Shown here piece after piece: positions 7,671 to 17,431 of a stretch of 64,000 nt of DNA. Below the pieces are notes generated by a model. It did no database searches and was not told where the DNA came from. It worked only from the letters and a program-made list of their open reading frames with translations. The DNA is from HKCCE3408 sp039183205 (lineage in GTDB: Bacteria > Pseudomonadota > Alphaproteobacteria > Rhodobacterales > Rhodobacteraceae). Within the stretch, counting starts at the first letter, position 1, and every line of letters begins with the position of its first letter. The position numbers and the translations under genes were made by a program. Where the stretch lies: contig JBCDBR010000024.1 of the NCBI GenBank assembly GCA_039183205.1, positions 1 through 64,000 on the forward strand. The letters are read 5' to 3'.

Positions 7671-9811
7671 TAGCCCCATGACGCCCTGACCCCGGCATCT
7701 GACCACAACCGCGCGCCCTGCGCCCCACGCGCCGTCTCAATGCGCCCGCTTTCGTAGACGGCGAGCGATCCGGTATCCGAAAGCGTCGCAGGTGTGATCA
7801 AAAGACAGGGCTCGGCGCGCAACGGCCAGAGCGCGGGCAAAGGGCCTTGCGCCAGATTGTCTGGCGGGTCGATATTGACGACGACCACATCGTGTCGCGC
7901 GCAGGCCGCGACCACAGCGTCCTCGGCCCGGCGGCCCGTCCCATGCCAAAGATCGGTCCCCGCCCATTCGGTATGCCAACCCGGCCCGTCCTCGCGCCAG
8001 CCCGGCCGCGATGCGGCAAGGCGCTGATCGGCACCGTCGCCATCGTTTTCAAGCCAGATGCCGGCGGCAAACCCGTCACCGCGCGCGCGGCTGAGCGCCC
8101 GGCCGTCTGGGGCCATGGTGCCGACCAAGCCACCGGAGGCCGAGATCAAAACCGCGGGCCGTTCGGCCAAAGGCCAGATCGCAAGTGCTGCGCCAACGGG
8201 AATAGCCCCGATCCAGCGCAACCGCCCACGCCAGATGATCACCCACAGACCGCCCAGGACAATAGCCGCGATCAGCCCTTGCGGCGGAGAGACGATCGGG
8301 CGCACAGCGCCAGGCCAGCTTACAACCGTCTCGGAGGTCATCAAAATTGCCGTTAAACCCTGTTCCATGACCCATAGTGCCGGCGCCTCAAGCCCAAAGG
8401 GCGCAAGGCAGCCCGCAACAACCGCGGCCGGAATGACCAGGCTGCCCATGATCGGAACCGAGATCAAATTGGCCGCCAGCCCGTAGGACGCCATGATGTT
8501 AAAGACGGCCGCCGAAAAGGGTGCGGTCGCGGCCCCGGCAACGACGGAGGATAGTGTCAGCCCACCGATCCAACGCTGCCAGAGCGGTTTGGCCTTTAGC
8601 CAGCTTGCCCCGCGTAGCTGCTCAAAGGCCGCCACAAGCGCGGCCGTGGCAGCAAACGACATTTGAAACCCGGGGCTGAGCAACGTCTCCGGCCGGCGTG
8701 CAAGCACGATGATGGCGGCAATTGCGACCGAACGCAGGGTGATGGCCCGTCGGTCCAGCATAACTGCCGCCAACATGACCGCGACTTGGATGAAGGCGCG
8801 TTCCGTGGCCACATTGCCGCCGGAGAGCGCCAGGTAGAACGCCCCGGCGGCCATTGCCCCGGCCGCGGCCCATTTCCGGATTGGAAACCGCAGCGCCAGC
8901 ACCGAGACTGCGGCCAGGCCGATACGCAAACTCGCGAATACAAAACCCGTCAAAAGCCCCATATGGAGGCCCGATATGGCCAGAAGATGCGCGATGTTCG
9001 ACCCTCGCATGGAGGCCAACGTGTCCGGGCTGAGGCCCGAGCGATCCCCCGTGGTCACGGCGGCGGCAAAGGCACCGGCCTGCCCGTCGATACGATCTTG
9101 GATCGCCCGGCTGAGCGACAGACGCAAATGTGTCAAGCCATGCGCGCCGTCCGGTCGCGGCGCCAAAAGTAGGGCCGGACTGCGCGTGTAACCCTGGCCA
9201 CCGATGCTGAGATGCCAGGCATGCCGTTGAAAATCGAACCCGCCCGGCTCAGCCGGGCCACCGGGGGGCGACAGATGCCCGGTCATCATGATGCGCGCGC
9301 CCGGCTCTGGGGTGATGTAGGTTTGTTCTCCAAAGAGTGAGACGCGCACCCGACGCGGCGTGTTCCTTGGCTCAAGCCATTCCAACGTCACATCCGCCAA
9401 GGTGACCCGCAGGGCGTTTGAGGCCGATCGATCCACGGCGACGACTGTACCCTCAATGGCGCCGTAATAGCGCCCGTCCAGCACAGGTCCGGCGACAAGG
9501 TGCGCGCGCAGACCCGCCAAACCTGCGCCAATCGCGAAGAACATCGCCGCAAGCGCCAGGGGCCCGACCATCTCACGCCAGCGGAGCGCAGCTAAGGCCG
9601 CCGCGATCAAAGCCAGCAGGCAAACCGCGTAATAAAGCGGCTGCGGCTCTGTTTGCTGGGAAAAGTACCACGCGACGCCCAAGCCCATGAAGACCGGGCA
9701 CCACGGCAAAAGTGCACCGCGCTGACCCTGGAGCGTCGCGTTGATGGACTGTAAAATGCGCAAGGCTTGCCACCCCGCGCGCTGTTTTTTAAACATCGCG
9801 CGACCAGCCAT
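7664..9811 (-). CDS. comEC: ComEC/Rec2 family DNA-uptake channel protein
   Basis: About 715 residues, with an N-terminal DUF4131 region, a Competence domain with many membrane helices (signature HLLAISGLHMGLLTG near the middle) and a C-terminal soluble region. ComEC forms the inner-membrane channel for single-stranded DNA in natural transformation. The metallo-beta-lactamase domain of Gram-positive ComEC is not evident, and the C-terminal 160 residues are divergent. The start is uncertain: the frame is open to 9877, but that would run into the gltX start region, so the ATG at 9811 (or 9796) is preferred. No strong ribosome site marks either one. Confidence 0.88.
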   Translation of the reverse strand: MAGRAMFKKQRAGWQALRILQSINATLQGQRGALLPWCPVFMGLGVAWYFSQQTEPQPLYYAVCLLALIAAALAALRWREMVGPLALAAMFFAIGAGLAGLRAHLVAGPVLDGRYYGAIEGTVVAVDRSASNALRVTLADVTLEWLEPRNTPRRVRVSLFGEQTYITPEPGARIMMTGHLSPPGGPAEPGGFDFQRHAWHLSIGGQGYTRSPALLLAPRPDGAHGLTHLRLSLSRAIQDRIDGQAGAFAAAVTTGDRSGLSPDTLASMRGSNIAHLLAISGLHMGLLTGFVFASLRIGLAAVSVLALRFPIRKWAAAGAMAAGAFYLALSGGNVATERAFIQVAVMLAAVMLDRRAITLRSVAIAAIIVLARRPETLLSPGFQMSFAATAALVAAFEQLRGASWLKAKPLWQRWIGGLTLSSVVAGAATAPFSAAVFNIMASYGLAANLISVPIMGSLVIPAAVVAGCLAPFGLEAPALWVMEQGLTAILMTSETVVSWPGAVRPIVSPPQGLIAAIVLGGLWVIIWRGRLRWIGAIPVGAALAIWPLAERPAVLISASGGLVGTMAPDGRALSRARGDGFAAGIWLENDGDGADQRLAASRPGWREDGPGWHTEWAGTDLWHGTGRRAEDAVVAACARHDVVVVNIDPPDNLAQGPLPALWPLRAEPCLLITPATLSDTGSLAVYESGRIETARGAQGARLWSDAGVRASWGYQ

Positions 9812-9880
9812 CCCATGCAGTCGTTTCGAAATGGTTAACGCGCGCCGGCCTCGGTAACGGCGTGTAAAGAAAGGCACCCA

Positions 9881-11284
9881 ATGTCACAGGCCGTTGTTAC
9901 GCGTATCGCGCCGTCGCCCACGGGCATGATGCATATCGGCACGGCCCGAACGGCTTTGTTTAATTGGCTATTTGCGCGCGGCCGCGGCGGAACATTCCTT
10001 CTGCGCATCGAAGACACAGATCGTGCACGGTCCACCCCGGAGGCCACAAAGGCGATTCTCGACGGGCTGCGTTGGTTGGGGCTGGATTGGGATGGTGAGC
10101 CGGTCAGCCAGTTTTCCCGCATTTCGCGCCATGCCGACGTGGCCAATGCCATGCTTGCGGCCGGCCACGCCTATAAGTGCTTTGCGACGCAGGATGACAT
10201 CCAGGATTTCCGGGATCGTGCAAAGGCGGAGGGACGCTCGACCCTGTTTCTTAGCCCCTGGCGCGATGTATCACCCGCGGATCACCCGAATGCGCCCTTT
10301 GTGGTTCGCCTGAAGGCCCCGCGCGATGGCGTCACGGATGTCGACGACGCGGTGCAAGGCACAGTCACAACCCGCAATGATCTTCTGGATGACATGGTTT
10401 TGCTGCGCTCAGACGGGACGCCGACCTATATGTTGGCGGTGGTTGTGGATGACCATGACATGGGTGTCACGCACGCCATCCGCGGCGATGATCACCTGTC
10501 AAACGCGGCGCGCCAAGCGCAGATTTACCGGGCCATGGGCTGGAACGAGCCTGTATGGGCCCATATCCCGCTCATCCATGGGCCAGATGGTAAAAAGCTG
10601 TCGAAGCGGCATGGCGCGCTTGGCGTGATGGATTACGCCGCCCAGGGTTATCCTGCTGCGGCGATGCGCAACTATTTGGCGCGGCTGGGTTGGGCGCATG
10701 GCGACGATGAATTGTTCACCGATGCGCAAGCAACGGCGTGGTTTGATTTGTCCGGCATCGGGCGGTCACCGGCTCGGCTGGATCCGAAAAAGCTTGCCCA
10801 TACGTCAGGCTGGCACATTGCCAGGATGGACACCGCCGATCTCATTGCGGCAGTGCAGGATTTTCACGCCCTGCAAGACGATCAAACAGGATCGCCACTC
10901 GATCTTGGAAAATTGGAAGAGGCGCTACCGATTGTCCGAGGAAGCGTGAAGTCCATTCCGGACATTATTGAAAAAGCACACTTTAATTTAACGTCGCGAC
11001 CGATTGAGCCAGATGAGAAATCAGCGCCAAGTCTCACGAATGTATCCCGTCGTATACTGTTGGAATTGACTGCGCAGTTGCAGAATGTTAGCTGGGACCG
11101 CGAGACGCTGGAGGGCGTTCTCGGCACGGTTGCGGAGGCCCATGGGCTGAAGTTTGGGGAGCTCGCAAAGCCGCTCCGTGCTGCCTTGTCGGGCCGTGCT
11201 GCCACACCGAGCGTCTACGACATGATGCTGGTTCTTGGCAAAACTGAAAGCTTGGCACGGCTCGATGATGCCGGTCGCCTCTGA
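9881..11284 (+). CDS. gltX: Glutamate--tRNA ligase
   Basis: This 467-residue class I synthetase charges tRNA-Glu. The HIGH motif appears as PSPTGMMHIGTARTALFN near residue 10 and the KMSKS motif as GKKLSKRHG near residue 240. The FLLRIEDTDRARS motif is present. Length is normal. The segment coding for about residues 345-410 is noticeably AT-rich compared with the rest and diverges from typical relatives, but the frame is intact. The gene is divergent from comEC. Confidence 0.95.
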   Translation: MSQAVVTRIAPSPTGMMHIGTARTALFNWLFARGRGGTFLLRIEDTDRARSTPEATKAILDGLRWLGLDWDGEPVSQFSRISRHADVANAMLAAGHAYKCFATQDDIQDFRDRAKAEGRSTLFLSPWRDVSPADHPNAPFVVRLKAPRDGVTDVDDAVQGTVTTRNDLLDDMVLLRSDGTPTYMLAVVVDDHDMGVTHAIRGDDHLSNAARQAQIYRAMGWNEPVWAHIPLIHGPDGKKLSKRHGALGVMDYAAQGYPAAAMRNYLARLGWAHGDDELFTDAQATAWFDLSGIGRSPARLDPKKLAHTSGWHIARMDTADLIAAVQDFHALQDDQTGSPLDLGKLEEALPIVRGSVKSIPDIIEKAHFNLTSRPIEPDEKSAPSLTNVSRRILLELTAQLQNVSWDRETLEGVLGTVAEAHGLKFGELAKPLRAALSGRAATPSVYDMMLVLGKTESLARLDDAGRL

Positions 11285-11370
11285 CGGGGCTCCAGGTGCC
11301 CGGCGTACATCTTACGCCGCGAAGTGAGACATCCCTGGCCATCGGTCGGGATCAGATGGAAGGGACATCC

Positions 11371-12660
11371 ATGGCCGACACACGAACCGCGACGCTGACC
11401 TTTAACGGCAAAACCTTTGAATTTCCAATGCATTCCCCTACCGTCGGGCCGGACGTGGTGGATATTCAGAAGCTTTACGGCACGGCTGGCATATTCACGC
11501 ATGATCCTGGCTTCACATCGACTTCTTCAACCGAAAGTGGGCTCACGTTTATCGACGGCGACAAGGGTATCTTGTTGCATCGCGGATATTCGATCGATGA
11601 CTTGGCCAAGCGCGCGACATATCTGGAAACGTGTTATTTGCTGCTATACGGCGAGTTGCCGAACCAAGCTCAGCTTGCAGATTTCGAAGACCGCGTGACG
11701 CTTCACACGATGCTGCATGAGCAAATGACCAATTTTTTCAGAGGCTTCCGCCGCGACGCGCATCCCATGGCGATCATGGTCGGTGTCGTCGGCGCGATGA
11801 GCGCCTTTTACCATGACAGCACCGACATATCCGACCCTTGGCAGCGCGAGGTTGCATCAATTCGCCTGATCGCGAAGATGCCGACGATTGCGGCTTGGGC
11901 CTACAAATATTCCATTGGGCAACCGTTTGTGTATCCGCGTAACGATCTCGACTACGCGACCAATTTCTTGCGCATGTGCTTTGCTGTGCCGGCAGAGGAA
12001 TACCAACCCGACCCGATCCTGTCGCGCGCGATGGATCGCATCTTCACGCTGCATGCCGATCACGAGCAGAACGCCTCGACCTCGACCGTGCGGCTGGCCG
12101 GATCGTCTGGCGCAAACCCGTTCGCCTGCATCGCCGCCGGCATTGCCTGCCTGTGGGGCCCCGCCCATGGTGGCGCCAATCAGGCCTGCCTGGAAATGCT
12201 GCGCGAGATCGGATCGGTTGACCGTATCCCGGAATTTATTGCCAGGGCCAAAGACCGCGACGATCCGTTCCGGCTGATGGGTTTCGGCCACCGCGTCTAC
12301 AAAAACTTCGACCCCCGCGCGCGGGTGATGAAGGAAAGCGCTGACGAGGTGCTCGACCTCTTGGGCATCGAAGACAATCCCACTTTGCAGGTGGCAAAAG
12401 AGCTTGAGAAAATCGCGCTCGATGATCCGTATTTCGCGGAAAAAAAGCTCTATCCAAATGTCGATTTCTATTCTGGCATCATCTTGGACGCGATGGCGTT
12501 TCCAACCGCAATGTTCACGCCGATCTTTGCGCTTAGCCGGACGGTCGGTTGGATTGCGCAGTGGAAAGAGATGATTGCAGACAGCTCCAAGATCGGGCGG
12601 CCTCGGCAGCTTTATACCGGTCCCATGCACCGCGAATACGTCGCGATTGAGGACCGGTAG
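11371..12660 (+). CDS. gltA: Citrate synthase (type II)
   Basis: This 429-residue enzyme condenses oxaloacetate and acetyl-CoA in the TCA cycle. The ATG at 11371 is chosen because it has a GGAAGGGA ribosome site and gives the family-typical start MADTRTATLTFNGKTFEFP; the frame stays open to 11296. Catalytic segments include the His of LWGPAHGGANQ, GFGHRVYKNFDPRA and the Asp of YPNVDFYSGI. It follows gltX after an 86-bp gap and may share its transcript. Confidence 0.96.
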   Translation: MADTRTATLTFNGKTFEFPMHSPTVGPDVVDIQKLYGTAGIFTHDPGFTSTSSTESGLTFIDGDKGILLHRGYSIDDLAKRATYLETCYLLLYGELPNQAQLADFEDRVTLHTMLHEQMTNFFRGFRRDAHPMAIMVGVVGAMSAFYHDSTDISDPWQREVASIRLIAKMPTIAAWAYKYSIGQPFVYPRNDLDYATNFLRMCFAVPAEEYQPDPILSRAMDRIFTLHADHEQNASTSTVRLAGSSGANPFACIAAGIACLWGPAHGGANQACLEMLREIGSVDRIPEFIARAKDRDDPFRLMGFGHRVYKNFDPRARVMKESADEVLDLLGIEDNPTLQVAKELEKIALDDPYFAEKKLYPNVDFYSGIILDAMAFPTAMFTPIFALSRTVGWIAQWKEMIADSSKIGRPRQLYTGPMHREYVAIEDR

Positions 12661-12714
12661 TCTCTGGCCCAAGCGATCTTGCTCATCTAGGCTCGCCGGA
12701 ATAAGGGCGGGGAC

Positions 12715-13653
12715 ATGACGCGAAAGATCATTATCGATACCGACCCGGGCCAGGATGACGCCGTAGCGATCCTGTTGGCCCTAGCGAGCCCTGAGGACCT
12801 CGACGTTCTTGGCATCGTTGCGGTTGCCGGCAATGTCCCGCTTGCACTGACCGAACGAAATGCGCGCATTGTGTGCGAGCTGGCTGGGCGGCCGGATGTG
12901 CAAGTCTTTGCCGGCTGTGCAGCGCCAATGTCTCGACCGCTGGTCACGGCTGAGCATGTGCACGGAAAAACGGGGCTCGACGGGCCGCAACTGCCCGACC
13001 CGACGATGCCACTGCAACCGCGGCACGGGGTCGATTTCATTGTTGAAACGCTGCGTCAATCTGAGCCCGGTAGCATCACGTTGTGCCCGCTCGGTCCGCT
13101 GACCAATATTGCCGCCGCGTTTGAACAAGCACCCGACATCGTCGGCCGCGTGGCCGAAATTGTGTTGATGGGCGGCGCCTATTTCGAGGTTGGCAACATC
13201 ACGCCAGCGGCGGAGTTCAACATTTATGTCGACCCACAGGCCGCCGATCTCGTGTTCCGCTCCGGCGTGAAAATCACAGTGATGCCTTTGGACGTGACGC
13301 ATAAGGCTCTGACCACACGGGTTCGGATCGACGCCTTTCGTCACATGGGCACAGAAGCAGGTCGGATGGTTGCGGCCTGGACCGACTTTTTCGAACGGTT
13401 CGACATGGAAAAATACGGATCCGAAGGCGCGCCGTTGCACGACCCCTGCGTCATTGCATATCTGATCGAACCCACGCTTTTTTCAGGACGGCACATCAAT
13501 GTGGAAATTGAAACCGCGTCTGAGCTTACCATGGGCATGACCGTGGCCGATTGGTGGGGTGTCACGGACAGGCCGAAAAACGCCCTATTCATGGGCGATT
13601 TGGACGCAGATGGGTTCTATCGGCTGTTGGTCGACCGCATTGCTCGGCTCTGA
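12715..13653 (+). CDS. Nucleoside hydrolase (IUNH family)
   Basis: This 312-residue protein hydrolyses the N-glycosidic bond of ribonucleosides, probably pyrimidine or inosine-uridine type. The N-terminal calcium site is IIIDTDPGQDDAVAIL with the DxDxxxDD aspartates. Further family segments are LGPLTNIAAA, EIVLMGGAYFEVGN, AEFNIYVDPQAA and the active-site LHDPCV. Length is normal. It stands alone between gltA and selO in the same direction. Exact substrate preference cannot be read from the sequence. Confidence 0.9.
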   Translation: MTRKIIIDTDPGQDDAVAILLALASPEDLDVLGIVAVAGNVPLALTERNARIVCELAGRPDVQVFAGCAAPMSRPLVTAEHVHGKTGLDGPQLPDPTMPLQPRHGVDFIVETLRQSEPGSITLCPLGPLTNIAAAFEQAPDIVGRVAEIVLMGGAYFEVGNITPAAEFNIYVDPQAADLVFRSGVKITVMPLDVTHKALTTRVRIDAFRHMGTEAGRMVAAWTDFFERFDMEKYGSEGAPLHDPCVIAYLIEPTLFSGRHINVEIETASELTMGMTVADWWGVTDRPKNALFMGDLDADGFYRLLVDRIARL

Positions 13654-13692
13654 GCTCTGGCCGACTGACCTTTGGATGCTTAGATTACCGGC

Positions 13693-15114
13693 ATGAGCTT
13701 GCACGTCCCGTTCGACAATTCTTATGCCCAGTTGCCGGAGCGCTTTTTCACGCGCATGCCGCCGACCGCGGTGTCCCAGCCCCGTCTGGTGGCCGTCAAC
13801 AGATCGCTTGCCGGCGAGCTCGGGATCACCCTGCCCGATACCGAGGCAGAGATCGCCGCCGTCTTTTCGGGCAACCAAATCCCAGAGGGCGCAAGCCCCT
13901 TGGCCCAGGTCTATGCTGGGCATCAATTCGGCGGCTGGTCACCGCAATTGGGCGATGGCCGCGCGATTTTGCTGGGCGAAGTTGTCGATCAGGCCGGCCA
14001 GCGGCGCGACATTCAGCTTAAGGGTTCTGGCCCGACGCCCTATAGCCGCATGGGCGACGGTCGGGCCTGGCTTGGTCCGGTTTTGCGGGAATACCTGGTT
14101 TCTGAGGCCATGGCGGCGTTGGGAATTCCGACCACCCGCGCGCTGGCGGCCGTGCTGACGGGTGATGATGTGCTGCGCGAGACACGTTTGCCGGGCGCGG
14201 TTCTGACCCGCGTTGCGGCCAGCCATATCCGGGTGGGCACCTTTCAGTATTTTGCCGCGCAGGGCGATACCGATGCGCTGCGGACGCTCACCCAACACGC
14301 GATCGCACGGCACTACCCCGATGCCGATGGTCCACGTGGGCTTTTGCAGGCGGTGATTGCGGCGCAGGCCGAATTGGTGGCCGCATGGATGAGCGTCGGG
14401 TTCATCCATGGCGTGATGAACACCGACAATTGCACAATCTCGGGTGAAACGATCGACTATGGCCCGTGCGCTTTCATGGACACCTATGCCTCCGATCAAG
14501 TGTTTAGCTCCATCGACCAATTTGGCCGATATGCCTACGGCAATCAGCCCAATATCGCTGTGTGGAACCTTGCCCAATTTGCAACGTCGCTGTTGCAGCT
14601 CATGCCCGACCGCGAGGCCGCGATTGAAGCCTTTACCGAGGATGTGAACGGATTTGCCGACCGCTTCGATACCGCCTGGCGCCGCCGGATCGCGGCAAAG
14701 GTCGGTTTGCCGATATCCGAGGCCGCGATTGGGCTGGAGCTCTTGAGCGCGATGGAAACCGGTCGGGCCGATTTCACCCGAACCTTCCGGGCGCTATCGT
14801 CCGACACGCCAATCCAGGCTCGTGACGAATTCCTCGACCCCGCCGCGTTCGACACCTGGCATGCGATCTGGTGGCAAAAGGCCGCCGCAATGCCGGAAAG
14901 GGCGGAAAAAATGCGCGCCGTGAACCCGGCGGTGATTGCCCGAAACCATCGTGTAGAGGCTGCGATTAAGGCCGCGATAGGGGGCGATCTGAGCCCGTTC
15001 TTCACATTGCATAACGCTCTTGCCACACCCTTTTCGCTTGCCCCCGAACAGGCGGATCTCGATCGGTCGCCGGTCGCAACCGAAAAGGTCAGACAGACGT
15101 TCTGCGGGACGTGA
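13693..15114 (+). CDS. selO: SelO/YdiU pseudokinase, protein adenylyltransferase
   Basis: This 473-residue SelO-family protein transfers AMP from ATP to Ser/Thr/Tyr of target proteins and is linked to oxidative stress in known members. Family segments are VYAGHQFGGWSPQLGDGRA, IQLKGSGPTPYSRMGDGRA, a LGIPTTRAL region and HGVMNTDNCTISGETIDYGP near residue 236, which carries the metal-binding Asn and Asp. The length is normal. No selenocysteine codon is needed here. It is preceded by a 39-bp gap after the nucleoside hydrolase. Confidence 0.92.
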   Translation: MSLHVPFDNSYAQLPERFFTRMPPTAVSQPRLVAVNRSLAGELGITLPDTEAEIAAVFSGNQIPEGASPLAQVYAGHQFGGWSPQLGDGRAILLGEVVDQAGQRRDIQLKGSGPTPYSRMGDGRAWLGPVLREYLVSEAMAALGIPTTRALAAVLTGDDVLRETRLPGAVLTRVAASHIRVGTFQYFAAQGDTDALRTLTQHAIARHYPDADGPRGLLQAVIAAQAELVAAWMSVGFIHGVMNTDNCTISGETIDYGPCAFMDTYASDQVFSSIDQFGRYAYGNQPNIAVWNLAQFATSLLQLMPDREAAIEAFTEDVNGFADRFDTAWRRRIAAKVGLPISEAAIGLELLSAMETGRADFTRTFRALSSDTPIQARDEFLDPAAFDTWHAIWWQKAAAMPERAEKMRAVNPAVIARNHRVEAAIKAAIGGDLSPFFTLHNALATPFSLAPEQADLDRSPVATEKVRQTFCGT

Positions 15115-15160
15115 TGCGGTTGCGGCACGTCACACAGCGCAAGGATGGCGCTGGCTGACA

Positions 15161-15189
15161 TTTACCTTTGGCAGGCCGCGCGCTAGACC
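15161..15189 (+). promoter_or_regulatory. Putative promoter of the Fur-family gene
   Basis: TTTACC (15161-15166) and TAGACC (15184-15189) are separated by 17 bases and lie 24 bp before the gene start. The TTTACCTTTGG sequence recurs upstream of eno (17432), which supports a shared promoter type. This is inference from spacing and recurrence only. Confidence 0.35.
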
Positions 15190-15213
15190 GCGTTAGGTAC
15201 AAAGGATTTGGCC

Positions 15214-15627
15214 ATGTCCGACACGATCGCCGCGCGCTGTGCGACCAAGGGGCTGCGCATGACTGACCAGCGCCGAATTGTGGCTGATGTTTTGGACGAG
15301 GCTGACGACCATCCCGATGTCGAAGAATTGCACGCCCGGGCCTCAGCGCAGGACCCGCGCATTTCCATCGCGACCGTCTATCGCACGGTGAAACTCTTCG
15401 AAGAGGCCGGGATCATTGAACGACTTGAATTTGGGGACGGACGGGCCCGCTATGAGGACGCCGAGCGCGACCATCATGACCACCTCATCGATATGACGAC
15501 CGGCGATGTGATTGAGTTTGTTGATCCAGAGATCGAAGCATTGCAGGAAAAGATCGCAGCAAAGCTTGGCTATTCGCTCAAAGGCCATAGGCTTGAACTT
15601 TATGGCGTGCGGCAGAAAAAGTCATAG
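15214..15627 (+). CDS. Fur-family metalloregulator (Fur/Mur type)
   Basis: This 137-residue repressor has a winged-helix domain (residues 5-80, with RMTDQRRIVADVL and SIATVYRTVKLFEEAG) and a dimerisation/metal domain containing the HHDHLIDMTTGDVIEF metal-binding motif. The ending GHRLELYGV is typical of the alphaproteobacterial Fur/Mur group, whose members usually sense manganese or iron. It is not Irr-like, since it lacks the Irr N-terminal heme motif. The ATG at 15214 has AAGGA upstream. Its targets are not visible in the window. Confidence 0.9.
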   Translation: MSDTIAARCATKGLRMTDQRRIVADVLDEADDHPDVEELHARASAQDPRISIATVYRTVKLFEEAGIIERLEFGDGRARYEDAERDHHDHLIDMTTGDVIEFVDPEIEALQEKIAAKLGYSLKGHRLELYGVRQKKS

Positions 15628-15680
15628 GATGCATCATCCAGCGTGTCTTATCCTCGCACACCGATGGGATTTTACGGCCC

Positions 15681-16022
15681 ATGGCGCATGATTTCAATGC
15701 CATGGTGGCTTTTTGCGACCCGGAGGGCGGGTTTGTGACCCCCCCTGCCGCGCCTGAGATCGGGTGGGCGGCAATGTCGGAGAGGACCGCAGGGTTCCTT
15801 CCCGATTTTACGGAGCTGTCGTTGCGTCGCCATGCCTTCTGGCCCTGGTGCAATCACGCCATGTTGGTTGGGACCGCGGCACCGTACGGGGTGCGAGCCA
15901 AAACCCCGCAGATGACGCCTGGCCATAAAGACCGGGCGCGTGGCCTGCACCGAAATAAGCGGGCGCCAAAGGGCGGCTTCGGCGCCGATGACCGCGCCGA
16001 CCCAACCGCGCGCAACGCATGA
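15681..16022 (+). CDS. Small hypothetical protein, possibly coupled to yaiI
   Basis: A 113-residue open frame in a 390-bp gap between the Fur-family gene and yaiI. Its TGA overlaps the yaiI ATG by 4 bp, the usual sign of translational coupling in this genome. The predicted protein begins MAHDFNAMVAFCDPEGGF and has a basic C-terminal half; no family is recognised. Codon third positions are moderately GC-rich. It may be a real short gene or merely untranslated leader with an open frame. Confidence 0.3.
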   Translation: MAHDFNAMVAFCDPEGGFVTPPAAPEIGWAAMSERTAGFLPDFTELSLRRHAFWPWCNHAMLVGTAAPYGVRAKTPQMTPGHKDRARGLHRNKRAPKGGFGADDRADPTARNA

Positions 16023-16456
16023 CCCTGTTCATCGATGCCGATGCCTGCCCGGTCAAGGCTGAGGCAGAACGCGTGGCAAGCCGGTATAAAGTTCCGATGG
16101 TGCTGGTTTGCAATGGCGGATTGCGGCCGCCAAGCAATCCAATTGTCACGGTTGTGGTGGTTTCTGACAGGCTCGACGCGGCAGATGATTGGATCGCGGA
16201 ACAGGCGGGGCCCGGCGATGTGGTGGTCACGTCGGACCTGCCTTTGGCGGATCGGGCGATCAAAGCCGGTGCGCAGGTGGTCCAACATAACGGTGAGGTG
16301 TTGAGCGCGGCCAATATCGGCGGACGCCTGGCCACGCGAGATTTGATGGCAGACATCCGGGCCGCCAACCCGCTGAACCAGGGCGGCGGCGGAGCGGCGT
16401 TTTCCAAAACAGACCGCGCCAGGTTTCTCGAAAGCCTCGACCGATTGCTGCGCTAA
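16019..16456 (+). CDS. yaiI: YaiI/YqxD family protein (UPF0178)
   Basis: This 145-residue protein matches the UPF0178 family: it starts TLFIDADACPVKAEAERVA and contains VVTSDLPLADRAIKAGAQV and the conserved ending region GGGGAAFSKTDRARFLESLD. The fold is PIN/NYN-like, with acidic residues that suggest a nuclease or RNA-binding role, but the function is not established. It lies 109 bp before the DMT transporter gene. Confidence 0.9.
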   Translation: MTLFIDADACPVKAEAERVASRYKVPMVLVCNGGLRPPSNPIVTVVVVSDRLDAADDWIAEQAGPGDVVVTSDLPLADRAIKAGAQVVQHNGEVLSAANIGGRLATRDLMADIRAANPLNQGGGGAAFSKTDRARFLESLDRLLR

Positions 16457-16565
16457 AAGGTGCCGCACCCTGCGCGGTCGGGGCGTCACCCAGATCTGGT
16501 CTCAAAAGGTGCGATTGCCTCGCCCCGACAAACCCGATAGGCCCGCCCTTCGGGGGGTATCTTCG

Positions 16566-17426
16566 ATGGACAATCTAAAGGGCATTGCATGGATGACGTT
16601 GGCGATGGCCACGTTTGCAATGGCCGATATGTTTATCGTGATCGCGTCGGACAGCCTACCGCCCGGGCAAATCGTTGTCATGTTTGGGTTATTCGGCGTG
16701 CCGATGCTAGTCACATTTGCCAAGCTGCGGGGTGTTCCCCTGGTCTCACCGGTCTTTTTCAGCCGCCCTGTCGTGGTTCGAAACTTGGCCGAGATCTGGG
16801 GGACGATGGCGGTGATTACCGCGCTTGCAAATCTGCCCTTCTCTTTGGTGAGCGCGGTGTTGCAGGCCGCACCGCTCTTGGTCACGCTTGGCGCGGCCAT
16901 CTTCCTTGGCGAACGCGTCGGCTGGCGACGATGGACCGCGATTTTGGTGGGACTTTGCGGCGTCTTGCTGATCCTCAGACCCTCGCCCGAGGCTGGCTGG
17001 ACGATCCTATTGGCGGTCATCGCCGTCACCGGGCTTTCGGCGCGCGATCTTGCCACGAGGTTTGTCCCGCGCGATATCCCGTCTTTACAAATCGCCTGCT
17101 ACGGCTTTGCCTCGACGATCCCGGCCGGTATCTTGCTGATCGCGATCACCGGCGATGCCGTTTGGCCGAATTTGGCCGCAACCGGCGCCTGCTTTGCCGC
17201 GGCGAGCTTTGGTGCCGTCGCCTATTTCGCGATCACAACCGCGATGCGCGCCGGCGACATCTCTGTGGTGACCCCATTTCGATATACGCGGCTGATCTTT
17301 GCATTTTCCATCGCCGCGCTCGTCTTTGGCGAAAGTCTCGATCTTTGGACGTGGATCGGCTCTGGCATTGTGATCGCGACCGGACTTTATACCTTGGCGC
17401 GGGAGGCCCGGACCCGGCGCGCGTGA
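16566..17426 (+). CDS. DMT-family (EamA) inner-membrane transporter
   Basis: This 286-residue protein has about ten hydrophobic segments arranged as two EamA repeats, typical of drug/metabolite exporters of the RhaT/RarD superfamily. It begins MDNLKGIAWMTLAMATFAMADMF; the frame is open for 19 codons upstream but this ATG fits the family start. The second repeat contains VVTPFRYTRLIFAFSIAALVFGES. The substrate is unknown. It lies just before eno, an arrangement probably only positional. Confidence 0.88.
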   Translation: MDNLKGIAWMTLAMATFAMADMFIVIASDSLPPGQIVVMFGLFGVPMLVTFAKLRGVPLVSPVFFSRPVVVRNLAEIWGTMAVITALANLPFSLVSAVLQAAPLLVTLGAAIFLGERVGWRRWTAILVGLCGVLLILRPSPEAGWTILLAVIAVTGLSARDLATRFVPRDIPSLQIACYGFASTIPAGILLIAITGDAVWPNLAATGACFAAASFGAVAYFAITTAMRAGDISVVTPFRYTRLIFAFSIAALVFGESLDLWTWIGSGIVIATGLYTLAREARTRRA

Positions 17427-17431
17427 CGGCT

